From Ophiodon elongatus (lineage: Eukaryota; Chordata; Actinopteri; Perciformes; Hexagrammidae), in contig JACSYO010002130.1 of NCBI GenBank assembly GCA_016806645.1, positions 1 through 64,000 of the forward strand: DNA of 64,000 nucleotides, read 5' to 3'. Below are positions 1 to 13,000 of this stretch, piece after piece; position 1 is the stretch's first letter, and the number at the start of each line of letters is the position of its first letter. Made by a program: the position numbers and the translations under genes. The notes below the pieces were generated by a model. The model ran no database searches. It was not told where the DNA came from and saw nothing but the letters and a program-made list of their open reading frames with translations.

Positions 1-17
1 ATATATATGTGTGTGTG

Positions 18-69
<52 letters not shown>
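1..69. repeat. (TA)n/(TG)n microsatellite
   Basis: A compound dinucleotide tract opens the window, AT-rich at first and then nearly pure TG to about position 69. No gene is visible in it. Confidence 0.9.
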
Positions 70-71
<2 letters not shown>

Positions 72-399
72 CGGGGCTTAATTCCAGCTCCTATATTGCT
101 GGCGATTTGATGGATCTTACTGTGAAGGGGCCAACCTAATTGTGTATTTTATCAAAGGTTCAATAAATACAAACTCAACTTTTCAAACTAATTCTGTGTC
201 TCGTGCATTTTCATGTCTACTGTCAGAAACATGTGGCGAGTGATAATGACCATTTCAAAGTGTGTGAGAGAGTGTGTGAGTTTTCACAGCTAGGGCTGGT
301 GGGGTGTTAACCGTACTCTGCACCATCACCGCCTCCACAGAGGTGAGCGCCTCTCTCGCTCTCTCGCTCTCTCGCTCTCGCTCTCTCTCTCTCCCCCCA

Positions 400-557
400 C
401 CCGACTTCCTGTCTCAATAGACAGCCGAGCCCCACAGAAAGGAAACCAGACCCACCAGAGTGCACGTTGAGAGGCTGATCAGCTGTCACATCGTTGAGTT
501 ACAGTCCTGCGATTGAGGTCAAAGATAGGAGCTTGAAAAGAAACGCGATTAGAAAGT
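400..557 (+). promoter_or_regulatory. Possible PRKD promoter and untranslated first exon
   Basis: An ETS-like ACTTCCTG lies near 404, just after a CT-rich tract (about 345-395). A donor-like AAAGTAAG lies at 553-560. These could mark a promoter and a 5' untranslated exon upstream of the PRKD start codon at 999, or the promoter could lie elsewhere. A second donor-like CAGAGGTGAGC is at 338-348. No TATA box is evident. This is inference from motifs only; transcript 5' ends would be needed to fix it. Confidence 0.2.
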
Positions 558-820
558 AAGGTTTTTGAGATGTTATTTCAGTGTTTTTATTTTGGTGATA
601 GGAAGTCCTATTGCTGTGTATAAACTTGTGTCATGTGTTCAACATCTGTTTTTAGGGGCAAAAAGATATTCGCTTAAAATGTGTCACTTGCTAAATTTAT
701 CCTGGTGATTCAGTGTAGACGACAATGTGAGATGATGAACGAGACGACCAACATCGTGCGTCCTGAAAGTTAATCATCCTCATCTTTTTTTTCAAAAAAC
801 AAGCAAACATCTAATCAAAT

Positions 821-1000
821 CTACAGCAGCTTATAATGTGCTTGTTTTGAGACACCAGGAGTAGTTTTATAAAATAACTTCTCATTGAATCTCAATTTTT
901 CATCAAAACCTCTGAAAGTAAAATCTGTAGTCCTAAATATGTCTTTCTTCCTGTAATCATCCTCAAACTGGTCCCGTGTAGCCACAGGATCCTTCTCCAT
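821..1000 (-). CDS. Candidate small antisense protein (59 aa), function unknown
   Basis: A minus-strand ORF runs from an ATG at 1000-998 to a TAG at 823-821. Its start overlaps the plus-strand PRKD ATG at 999. The minus ATG sits in a good Kozak context (G at -3, G at +4), whereas the PRKD ATG context is poor. The 59-residue product begins MEKDPVATRD and is charged and aromatic-rich (several F, K, D, R), with a composition more like a real protein than typical low-complexity antisense translations. A possible AATAAA on the minus strand is at 591-586. I recognise no family. It could be a short gene, the last exon of a longer minus-strand gene, or chance. Confidence 0.25.
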   Translation of the reverse strand: MEKDPVATRDQFEDDYRKKDIFRTTDFTFRGFDEKLRFNEKLFYKTTPGVSKQAHYKLL

Positions 1001-2412
1001 GTCCGCAGTGACTCCCTCCAAGCCCTCCAGGTTCACGGCGCCGGGTCTGGTCCAGTTCCAGCTCGGCCTGTTCAGGGAGGTGGTTCGAGTCCCCGCTGGG
1101 AACCGGAGCTATCGCCATGCCAGGAGGCTGGCGGCAGAGATCATAGAGCGCAAGGTAATCCGAGCCTCACACCGCGGCCTTTTGAGGGGTTTCACGCAGT
1201 AGATCAGGCAGGTGAGGGGCCTTAAAGGGGCATTTCATCAAATGTACTACTGAAGGATGCTATTGGGCATCACGGGGAAGGGCTCTTTGGAACCTGACTC
1301 ATACCAGATGAGGAAAGTCCGGAGATTGCGGCCTCTGCTGCATCAGTTTGACTATTAAATAAAATTCCCAGTGAATCCCCCACCTTTATGGAAGTGTAAT
1401 ACCAAACTTAACAAGGCAGACTGATTTATCTTGAGCTTGGTGTGGTGTCTGTTTTAATCATCTTGGAACCCCAGATGGGTGGAGTTTAACTTACAGCAGC
1501 TTAGCCTTATCTCTATAATATAAACTCCTTCTATGTGGCAGGTTAAAACAAAGTAGACACCGTTTTTAAAAGTCAGTGTAACTTCCAGTTAAAACGGAAA
1601 CACTGTTTAGCTTGTGGTCAGTGTGTGGTGGTTTGAATCCTCCACCTGCAGGTGAAGTCTGACTCTGAAGATGTGATCGCATCCATGGAGAGGCTCTTGG
1701 GGATTGGCCCTCATCCCTTAGCTGCTCCAGTGGAGATTTAGCAGCGGCCTCAAGCAGCTTAAGTGAGCAAAACAAACGTGCTAAAAGGCATTATTGGTAA
1801 TAAAACAAAACAAGTTGGTAGCTAGCGCTGAGGGAGCTTTAACCCGACTCAACAAAGCACCACTTGGGAAATCCTCAGATGACGTTTGGGGGGCTCTCAT
1901 CAGAGCCAGGAAGTGGACTCTGAAAGGTCACCTTGTGCATGACGGAGGATTGTGTAGGTTAGTATGTAAAATGCGGCTTCTGCATTGAAGGATGCTGTCG
2001 TGGTTTCATCTGGGGGCGCATCTCATAAATCTGATTTAAATAAAATAGGAGCTTCTAAAACCAGCTCTGGAACAGGGATGTGTGTTTTTCTTTCTTTCTT
2101 TTTTTTTTTTAAGTCTGTGTGACAGTTATGAATGAACTCTGTCTACACTGTTCCATTGACGCCTTCAAAACCCTCAATTTCTCGACATCCAATCACTAAA
2201 CGTTAACTCTTTTATCGGAGTACAATTTAAATCTGCATTCGGTATTTTCGTGGTGCATTGAAACCGTAGTTGAGGTCAAATATAGATGTTTGTGAATTGC
2301 AGGTGTTTGGTCTCTTGTCTTGGTCCGGCCTTCAAACTGCCTCAGTTACTCAGTTACTCTGTGGTCACAAAGAGCGCAGCAAACTTTCCGACCACAGCAT
2401 CTCTCTCACTCA

Positions 2413-2453
<41 letters not shown>

Positions 2454-3313
2454 TCTGCTCCGCTCATACCGACGCTCTTTTCAACTTTGATCTTTTCTTT
2501 AGTTTCCAGGCAGCAGGTCAGCTCGGTCTGAAGAGCATCACCGTACACGACCCTGACGCCGGTAGCATGTCACTGTCTGCTGGGGGAGATCCTGCACCTC
2601 CACTTCTCACATCTAACTTGTTTAGCGTCAGAAAAATACATTCCCATATTGAATCATCTTACAATAATACGTTTAATCCTATCTAGGAGTCTCAGAATCC
2701 TTCAGTTCATGTTGAGACATTTCTAAAAATCAATTAGTTGGTCTTTTGATCGTAGGATGAGTGGAGCCAGAGATTAATGTACCTAAATATTGAGCTGTAG
2801 TTTGCTTTGCTTGATATTTCTCTTATTTGTCCACCACTTTATTATGTCCAGGTAGAATTTTAAATGTATAGCAAAACCATAGATGAAGGAATTAACCCTC
2901 GCCTGGCCGTAGTAATGCTCTTTAAGAGACGTCCCTCCAGTAAATCACAGACGGAGCTGATTAATGTTGCTGGTTGATTCTTTCTCTCTACATCCCTCTG
3001 TCCCTCCTCACGACTTCAACCTAACTCGAGAAGAGCGATAAATCACAACTCAACGTGATCTATCTTCAGAATAGTTTCTCAGCCTTGTGGCGTGTTTTGG
3101 CGCGGTTTCATAATCACCTGTGATCTCTTATCGAGGCAGCGCACGAGACTGCACATCTAGGTCGTGGTCTGAGTCGGTAAAAAGATCAACCGAACTGTTT
3201 CTGAATGTGGAGCTTTTCTCCAGGTGGTCCTGAATCCAGGCGACAGCAACACACTCGGCAGTTACACATGTCGACGCTTGTCTTCATCCTCTGGTGTGTG
3301 TGTGTGTGTGTGT

Positions 3314-3386
<73 letters not shown>

Positions 3387-3683
3387 ATTAACTTTCCTTC
3401 CAACGGGGTTTCCCTCATTTGTGCCGACAACTGCACAACAGACTGAATATCTTTCTGTGCAGGTACTTTGAGATCACACAGTTCTAAAGCCGGCATGGCA
3501 AAGTTACTCGGTGTTCTATAAATGTTTATTATGAGATTTGGTGGGAAAAGTGATGTATAAGCTATGTTCTGTATTAACATATGGAAATCTGTGTGTCTGT
3601 TTCATCCCAGCTGATGGATCTAATTCCTTCTAGCAGCACTTGGAGAAAGGTTTTAATTTTAGCTGGTTTTTGGATGAAGTCTC

Positions 3684-3722
<39 letters not shown>

Positions 3723-4737
3723 CGTGGGTTCAGGCTCCAGACTGCAGCGTGGTCGGTGTCGGGGAGAAGATTCTGCTGTTCAGACATCAGTCCGCCGAAG
3801 AGCAGCTGCTGGAGCGTCTGACGGACCACGACGAGCTGCAGGATGGAGACTTCATCGAGGTCATCATCGCAGGTCGGCCAAAAAAAAAGAAAAAAAACGT
3901 ATTATCTTGCAGTTTTTTTTTTTTTTTATTCTTATTCTTCTTGTGTGATTCACAGAAAGTTACAGCTGCCAGATCTGGGCTTTAATACGAGCCATCATTT
4001 TGTTCCAGCAGCTAACAGCGTTATTGAAGAGGAATTGGAGTCTTAATTTGGAGGGAAACGAATCCTAAATACTTGAAGAACACCTTATTTTACAAATCAA
4101 AGGCCTCGTGCCTCCGATAACATAGATATTTGTTTCCGTGTTTCTTTGCTCCCTTGGTCTGTTAGTGCACCTTGTTACCATTTCACAGCGCTCGGATCCA
4201 CACGGGCTGTCAAGTTATCTGTGAGGTGCAGAGTCGGGATGTATTAGAGCCAACAAGCATTACAAAGCTACTAAATCCTCCCGTGAAGCTTCTCTGGCAG
4301 GTTTCCCTCCTACAAAAGAATCCGACTGAGTTCTTGGCCACGAAATACAAAAATACTGCAAAAAGAAATCCCATAAAGACCGCAGGAAAAATCAAATCTC
4401 TCAGAAGCTTTATTGCAAATTAGGGCACTTACAGGTAGTGGGTGGCAAAGTATATTTCACATCTTCCACGGCCACTTTTCAGAAATGACGTGAATATACA
4501 CCACCTAAAAACTACTACTAGATACTAATACATGTTGGAATTTCCTGAAACCCACTGCCCGCTGCCAGATTGTCAGGCTGTGAGAGCATATGGTGAGCAG
4601 TAAGGAAACACATGCAAAAGTGGGGCTGGTTTGTTTCAGGACCAGAAAACAAACAAACATGCAAAACAGATGGGATTTGTTAACCAAACGCTTCTCCTGA
4701 AGCAATACACGTCTGAAAATACTCAGCATGACTGTAC

Positions 4738-4774
<37 letters not shown>

Positions 4775-7700
4775 ATTTTTTTGATCTGACTCAGGATCAG
4801 CGTCAGTGACTGAGATGAGGATCCGTCCACACACACTGGTGGTCCAGTCGTACCGGACTCCCACTTTCTGCCACCACTGTGGGGAAATGTTGTGGGGCCT
4901 CGTTCGGCAGGGGCTAAAATGTGACGGTAAAGCCTCTCGCTCGCCCCTCGCTCGCCCCCTCAGTAGCGTCATTCTCACAGTGTGAGAGAAGTGTATTTGT
5001 TGTTTTATTTGCCATCCTCCTAATGGCAAGTTGTCTGTCTCTCCCTCCACCGCTCCTTTTCTTCAGGTTGTGGTTTGGACTTTCATAAACGTTGTGCTTT
5101 CCTGTTGCCCAATGACTGCAGTCGAGCGCGGCGTCAGGTTAGCACAAGCCTCTCTCTGTTCCCTCCCCGACGACCCCGAACGCACTCGCTGTCCAATCAG
5201 GCAGGAGGCAGCCTGGAAGAGGTACGCCCGATAAGAATTAGGTTAAAGGAGGTTCCATTTTCTCCTCTACTCAGTCACTGGAACCCGTTCTCTTGAAATG
5301 AACTTCTCATCGCACATTTGCGCATTCTCTCAAGTGATGGAAGATGATCTGTGCCGCTGACGGCTCTCACCGTCCGTCCTTCTCCAGATCAGCATGTCCA
5401 AGCCCTCGTCCAGGCCCGTGTCCTGGGCAGAGCCCCCCGTCTGGCTGGGAATCGGCTACGGCGACATGAGCAGGGCTCAGGTCCCTCACACCTTCCACAT
5501 CCACAGCTACACCAAACCCACCGTGTGCCAGCACTGCCACCGGCTGCTCAAAGGGCTCTTCAGACAGGGGCTGCAGTGCTCAGGTGAGAGGGCAGGAGGG
5601 CAGGAGGGCTGGAGGGCTGGAGGGCAGGAGGGCAGGAGGGCTAGAGGGCAGGAGGGCAGGAGGGCAGGAGGGCAGGAGGGCAGGAGGGCTAGAGGGCAGG
5701 AGGGCAGGAGGGCAGGAGGGCAGGAGGGCAGGAGGGCTAGAGGGCTAGAGGGCTAGAGGGCAGGAGGGCTGGAGGGCTGGAGGGCTGGAGGGCTGGAGGG
5801 CTGGAGGGCTGGAGGGCAGGAGGGCTGGAGGGCTAGAGGAATGGAGGGGTAGGAAGGCTGGAGGGGTAGAGGAATGGAGGGCTGGAGGGCAGGAGGGCAG
5901 GAGGGCTAGAGGGCAGGAGGGCTGGAGGGCTAGAGGAATGGAGAGCGTTCTTCTGGTCGGGCTGGAAAGTGTTTGAGTTCCACCGCTTCAAACAGAATCG
6001 TTTATTCCAATGATTCAAATGTTTGCACCTTTTGGTCAAGAACGTTTGGTGCTATGAAGAGCAGATCTTGTCTTCAGTTTTGGTTACAGTTTTTTTTTAT
6101 TTTTTTTTTTTAAATAACCAAATTAAAGGGATTTTGTTTTTTTGTAAAAAGAGATTAGCTTAGCTTTGTATTTAAAACTAGGAACAGCGGGAAACAGCTA
6201 AAAAATAAATCCACTAACCAGCATCTCAAATCTCACTTATTAACGCATCAAATCAAATCTAGTTTAATCCCGACAGCGGCACGAGGCGCACCAGACCATT
6301 TGTTGGCCCGTTGCAGGAAGATCTTCTCTTCCAACTGTCGACTTTTAGTCTGACTTTTGTAATTCAATGCAAACATTTGTTGCATTACCACGCTTTGATG
6401 AAATTACAAGTGATTTCCTAGGTAAACAAACGAAGTGCTGCATCAGCGACAGAATATTAATAATCATTTACTCGCTTTTTATGGCGCTTTCAACCACGTC
6501 CCACAGTCTTCCTCGGTGGATGGACTATTTACCTCGAGTTAAATGAAAATAATATGTGCCTTGTTTCAACACTGTCTTTCTGCAGCAGTGTAACACATTA
6601 AAACATAATATTACACTGAGGCTATTTTTAGACGCTCTGTTCCGGCAGCGCCTTCGTTGTGATGAGCCACTTGTGTATCTGAGGTTTAGAAACATGAGCC
6701 GGGCCCAGAGACACTGGTGTGTGTTTGCTGTGTAAGCAGGACGCGCGTGTGTGTGTGTGTGTGTGTTGGGTTGAATCTTTTGCTACTTTCCCCTAAATGC
6801 CTGTGTGTTTCTCACAGCTCAGTCTGAGATGAAAACTTTAAATCCTTTAATTTCAATGCTTTATTTTCTATTTTTTTTTTTTTTTTTTTTTTTACATGTC
6901 TAAAAGTCACACTCACGATTTTTTTTTTTTTTTTTTAAATCTCCGTCTCAACCTGCCACCTCTCGTGTCTGACTTTCCTCTCAGACTGCAGGTTTAACTG
7001 CCATCGGCGCTGTGAGCTGCTGGTCCCCAGAGACTGTCCAGGAGAGAGGAGGGGCGTCAACGGGGAAGGTGAGCAGCCTCCGGCCTTCGGAAACAGTAAC
7101 GCCCGTCAGATCGTGCGCTTCCTTCTCGTAACCCTGGGATGACTCGAAGCCGATTCACCCTCCCGTACCCAGATGATTCGATAGATTCAGGACCCGTTTT
7201 TTTTTAGATTCACGGGAACGTCGTGCTCGTCAGTGAAGGTGGTTTGTTCGTGAGTCAGGTTCAGGTTCAACATGATACACGTTGTTAAACGTCAGCGCGC
7301 TGACCGTAGCTACCTCTGTGCAGCCTCACAGAGCCGCGAGCAGAAACTGTAAACTAACAAAATAATAATCCGCGAAAAGATGTTATTGATTTTTATATCA
7401 TCTTTGGTATCAAGTGAAAAATGGGCTTCTCCGCGATTTTAAAACAACTACTTTTTAACTGTAAATTAAAACAGAACATCGATCGACAGTACATTTTTAA
7501 GTAATTTAGGTAATTGATTGTGCTCATTACAGCTCGTTATAAGTTTCACTGCTTTTCTTTTTTCAGGTTTATTCAGGTTTTAGTTTATTGGTCGAACAAA
7601 TCAATAAATAAGAGAAACACCTCACGTTGGCATTCCTCCCTATTTTGTGTCTCTCTTTAAAAAAAACGAATGTCTAGATAGTCGTAAGTTTGCGGCCCTA

Positions 7701-8341
7701 ATATCTTTCGGCCCTAATATCTTTCGCACATGATGCCATTTTCCCAGAATCCACAGCAGCGGGTCACAGCTGCCCATCAGACCAAGAGGACAATGACTCA
7801 GAGCGCACCAGCACGACGACACTCGACACCTCCGACGATGAGATGTCCACAGACGGAGACTGGATGACCGAGACGAAGGAAGACGAGCAACCACGAGAGC
7901 CGATGAGGTCAGAGGGTCGTTAAGTTATTCTGATGATGTCATCCCATTTTAAAGCTGACTCACCAGAGAGTGTCCTGATGGATGTGACTCCTGTACGGAC
8001 TGAAACACTCATCTTTCCTGTTATCCATCACTGACTTCATCATAAACTTTGTGGGCAGTGAGCTTACTGTCACCTAGAGGCCTTAAGAAGATACTACAGG
8101 GCGCGACTGCTCCATCCGTGTCACGAAAAGTGACTTTGAATCAGTTCTCCTCCCTAAATCAGCCTCTTCTGTCTCACGTCCTATTGTCCTTTTGTCTTCC
8201 GGCCCTCCTTCAGTCCGTGTTTCAGCAGCTACATCCCTCTGATGAGGCTCGTCCAGTCGGTGCATCACTCCAAGAAGAGAGCAGGAGGAGTCCTGAGGGA
8301 GGGATGGCTGCTGCATCACACCAACACGGACACACTGGTGA

Positions 8342-8406
<65 letters not shown>

Positions 8407-9970
8407 ACAGAGCTCAGTGTGTTTGTGGGTATAAGAGATGTAACACTTGAGTGTTCTGTGCGATTTTGTGACCTGAAAATGCTGCAGGTGAACGGTAAAT
8501 AAAAATACTTGCACGTACATCCTCTGATGGTTATTTGCATTTTCTGTCCTCTTTGGCACATTTGGGAAGGAAAATACATATTTATTCAAATGTGTTGTCA
8601 AGTTCCCAGATTGGAGCCCAGAGGAGGAAACAAAAGAATCAAGGGAACCAACTATATTAATAGTAATAATGACTTTAACCCACAACCACAAGCTGATAGT
8701 CTACAGCTAAATTATGACTGAATAGGTGTGTGTCAACATTATTCATCTCAAACTCAAACACATTATTAAGAAAAAGTTTTTTTCAACTGCTGATTTTTGT
8801 TTCTTTTTTCAATAGACGTCTCTCACGTTTACTTAATTCCTGTTTTACTCCCACAAACATTAATCTCAGCTGTCATGTAGTCCTTGCGCCTCCTCTGAGC
8901 GGCCTCCGTGCTTACTGTCTACCTGATGCTGGAGAGAGCTCACCTGTTGGTTGTTGACATTGTCCAGGTCATTAAACTTCACTATTTGCACAAGCCAAGA
9001 CTAAACGCGTACAATATCGTTAAATATGTTTGATTTTTATCGGAACATCAAGATGGAAAAAAAAAAAAAAAGACTCCCTTAAGACAGCGTATGAGTTTAA
9101 TGACCACCTGCCACCAATCGATCCAGATCTCAAGCGCGCGCCACAAAAGGCGTAAGTGGACCTAACTGACTGGTTCATTCACTTCCCTCAAACATAAAAC
9201 TGTGCATCATGAATTATTCCTGTCCTCTGTCTTCCCAGAGGAAACGTCATTACTGGATCTTGGACTGGAAGAGCATCACTCTGTACCAGAACGAGAGCAG
9301 CACCAAGTACTACAAGGTAGACCTGACCAACACTTTTTATTTATAGTCTGATTGAGCTTTATTAACCCCAGTAGCTTCTCAGGATGTTTGGTTTTTACAT
9401 CAGTATTGATGTGCAGAGTTATTACTTCGACATCCACGTCAGATGATACTGACGCGTTTTCATAAACGTTTGTATCAATGCAAACGGGTCAATCTTTATG
9501 TTTTCAAGGTTAGGAACACAATCCAGAGACTACAATAAGATGAAATGCGTGAAACTGCGCGTATGTTCCTTTAATTCAATCGCTAAGAATGACAGAAACG
9601 TGTTTTGTGTTTTATTCTCAGCATAATTGTGATGGATCTATCTCTCGCTCTCGTCACAGGAGATCACTCTGTCTGAGGTGCTGCAGGTCCGAGGCCCCGC
9701 CCAGCTCACCGTGGCGCCGTTGCCAGGCAACGGCGCCCACACCTTGGAGGTGGTCACGGCCTCGCTGGTGTACTGCGTGGTGGCCGGGGAGAGCGGGTCG
9801 GCCTGGGAGAGCGCCGTCCGCCGGGCTCTGATGCCCGTGCAGAGCAGCGGAGGACGCGGCGAGGAGAGCCAGGGTGAGCCGAGAAAATTATGTATTTAGT
9901 TCCATAAATAACACATAAATAAGTATTACACAATACCTAATGTAAGCATTGAAACGTGATGCATTTAGTG

Positions 9971-10002
<32 letters not shown>

Positions 10003-13000
10003 GTTGTATCACAAATATGCTCTTCAATATTCTAATGAGTCAGACAACCACAAGCGTGAATCACATTTTATGTCTAATAAAAAAAACTGATGTTTTATTA
10101 AAATGATCTTGTTTCTGTGTGAATGAATCTGCTCCGATTACAGAGAAAGAAGATTTAACGCTATGCAGCAACGGCGTGGTAAGGATCGACTCCATGCTTA
10201 TTGATTCATAGTTAATCCCAGTGAACTTCTTCTTCGTACCTCAGTGTGTTGAAGTGTGTGTGTGTGTGTGCGTTTGTTGCAGGACATCAGCTCGGTGTAT
10301 CAGATCTCCACAGACGAGGTGCTGGGCTCAGGACAGTTTGGAGTGGTGTACAAAGGTTGTTAACGTTGTTAAATTATTTCAATGTCGAGTTCAGATGTTC
10401 AGCAAAGAACGGTTTTATCTTCTCGGGGGGGGGTTTGCAGCCGAGGCACAGATGAGAATGTTTTTAAGTTCTTCAAACGTTTCCTTGAAAATAACTCCGT
10501 TATCTTGTATCAATTCAAGGGAAAACTCTGAAAATGTAAGAATTTTGTTTGCAGTGGTTGATTTCTCGAAGAATTTCCTTGACTCGTTTTAAATGTCAAC
10601 AATAATTCATTGACTCGTCATCTGCGTTCTTCATATAAATCGTAAATTCATTCATAATTGATTGCTTCCCCCCTTGACAAATGTGACATTTTTGGACTTG
10701 AGTAAGAGAAACTATAGAAGGCAATTCATTGTAATTAATAAGAAGTTTTCTAATTGAACAGTCACTAATAACACTAGTTACGGGTTCTTTTTAAGAAACT
10801 TTCCAGGAAATGAATATGAAATTACGGATTTGTAATTTTAAAGCATTACCGCACTCTCTATAAACTCAACATTTCTGACTAGAACTGGAAAAAGAAGTAA
10901 CACGAGTGACTTATTCCTCATTCCTCAGGTACTCACAGGAAGTCGGGTCGGCCAGTCGCCATCAAAGTCATCGACAAGACGCGTTTCCCCACCAAGCAAG
11001 ACAGACAGCTGAGGAACGAAGTGGCCATCATGCAGGTTCTTATGCATGTTTTACCTCCGTATTTATTGTAAGATTATTTTCTGTAACATCTAATATATAT
11101 ATATGTATATGTGTGTGTGTGTGTGTGTGTGATGCCCAGAATCTGTCCCACCTCGGTGTGGTTCTGCTGGAGGGGATGTTCGAGACGGTGGAGTACGTCT
11201 TCGTCGTCATGGAGAAGCTCCACGGAGACATGCTGGAGATGATCCTGTCCAGTGAGCGAGGCCGACTCCCTGAACGCAACACCCGCTTCCTGGTCGCGCA
11301 GGTGAGATGACTTTATCGCCGTGAAAAGCTCTGAAGTTATGCAAATTCTGTCTTATGTTTTATGACAGTGGTTCCAAACAGAAAATATCCTCAAAGCTTC
11401 TTTTATCTTAACTTCTGAAGTTTCAAAGATTGGAGAGATCGTAGCTTCCTATTACAGAAGCAATCCCTAAACTCATGGCCGTGTCCTTTCCTATCAAAGA
11501 CCTCTGACCTGGACTTAACTCAAATCCTATCAATAACTAAATCAAGTTCATTCCCTCACGCTTGTATTTTAGATTAGCGTGAACCACTAGGTTACTTGAG
11601 GTGGAAAATATAATAAAAATATTAACGACATCGATCATGGACGCACTAATGGTGTCGGTGGAGGAGGAGAAAGCCCACTTTTTAAAATTAATTATTGTCT
11701 TGGCAGTCGATAGCAACTCATTAATTCATGTTCCAGGTTATTTAAAGTGTCATCAAACAGTTTGAGTAGCCTTTGAATCGTAATATTTTAGTGTTCATGT
11801 TCCCCATCGTCATCGTCATGGCCACACAGACCTAATAACAGTGCTGCTGACATTTTTATGGCAGTTATTGTGAAGTTAGGACAAAGTCTTTGCAACTTCA
11901 CAAGCCCAAACGGTTGGGAAGCGGAGGTCAATGAAATGTATTTTAATGTCAACACATCTGTAATGCTTCTTTATCTTCATCACTGGGTAGTTTTTACCAG
12001 TAATAGTGGAATTATAGCCACGATTTGTTCTTGCGTGTCCCATTTTAAACCCTTTTTTCCAGTTATATTTGTATGTTTTTCTCAAAAAATCTAGTTTTCA
12101 GTTGATAAACAAATAAATAAAATGTACACTGGTGCACCACAAAAGTGTTTTACATGCCGCCCCTCAGCATCCAATAAAATATAAATGTTTTTGCTTGACC
12201 TCCTGCATAAATAAAGCTTAAAAATATTGCACTATAACCAGTCTCGTTCATGTGTTTGTCCTCTGTCTGGGGCAGATCCTTGAGGCTCTGCGGTATCTGC
12301 ACTTCAAACACATCGCTCACTGTGACCTCAAACCGGAGAACGTGCTGTTGGCCTCCGCGGACCCTTTTCCTCAGGTGGGATCTTCAAAATACCGCTTCAC
12401 ACGACATGTTTCAGGACGAGTGGTCTTTCTAAAACGGGACGTTGAATCCACTCTGTGTTCAAAGGTCAAGCTGTGCGACTTCGGCTTCGCCCGCATCATC
12501 GGCGAGAAGTCCTTCCGCCGCTCGGTCGTGGGCACGCCGGCCTACCTGGCGCCCGAGGTGATCAGCAACAGCGGCTACAACCGCTCCCTGGACATGTGGT
12601 CCGTGGGCGTCATCATGTACGTGAGCCTGAGCGGCACGTTCCCCTTCAACGAGGACGAGGACATCAAACAGCAGATCACCAACGCCGCCTTCATGTACCC
12701 GCGACAACCGTGGGCCTCCATCTCTCTGGAGGGTATGGAAGGTTTCTTTTTTCTTTTTTATATATTAACTCTTCCTTGTTGGTGCTTTTAAAGACGCGGA
12801 TATGAGATCATCGTTCTTTTCCCGAGGTTTGATTTTTGTTCATCCTCTAGGTTTGACTTTCTGACCACAACTAAAATGTCAGTGTGTCCTTGAACGCATC
12901 GTCAAGGAGAGTTAAAGATGCTGGTAGCTGTATCACCATGTAACAGAAATGCAAATTTATATCAAGTAATGACTAAACTTACTTGGTAAGTAGAGGACTT

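Larger units (their letters stand above)
1155..3733 (+). other. PRKD intron 1
   Basis: A 2.6 kb intron. It holds a (CA)n tract at about 2410-2443, a 92-bp (GT)n at 3294-3385, and a TG tract just before the exon 2 acceptor. A short open segment at 1652-1741, behind a good acceptor-like CACCTGCAG, could join exon 1 in frame and ends at a TAG; see findings. Nothing else is recognisable. Confidence 0.6.

Noticed and set aside
162..167. AATAAA on the plus strand as the 3' end of an upstream gene
   Set aside because: No coding sequence of such a gene is visible to the left, so the hexamer alone is not enough.
4505..5050. 181-codon minus-strand ORF
   Set aside because: It is antisense to PRKD exon 3 and a CT repeat. 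The Arg/Glu run comes from the microsatellite and the rest mirrors the real exon.
6622..6631. Perfect MEF2 consensus CTATTTTTAG
   Set aside because: It lies in a PRKD intron with no companion muscle motifs. A 10-bp AT-rich match is expected by chance in 64 kb.
12459..12805. Other open frames over PRKD exon 16
   Set aside because: They are high-GC shadow frames of the conserved kinase exon.
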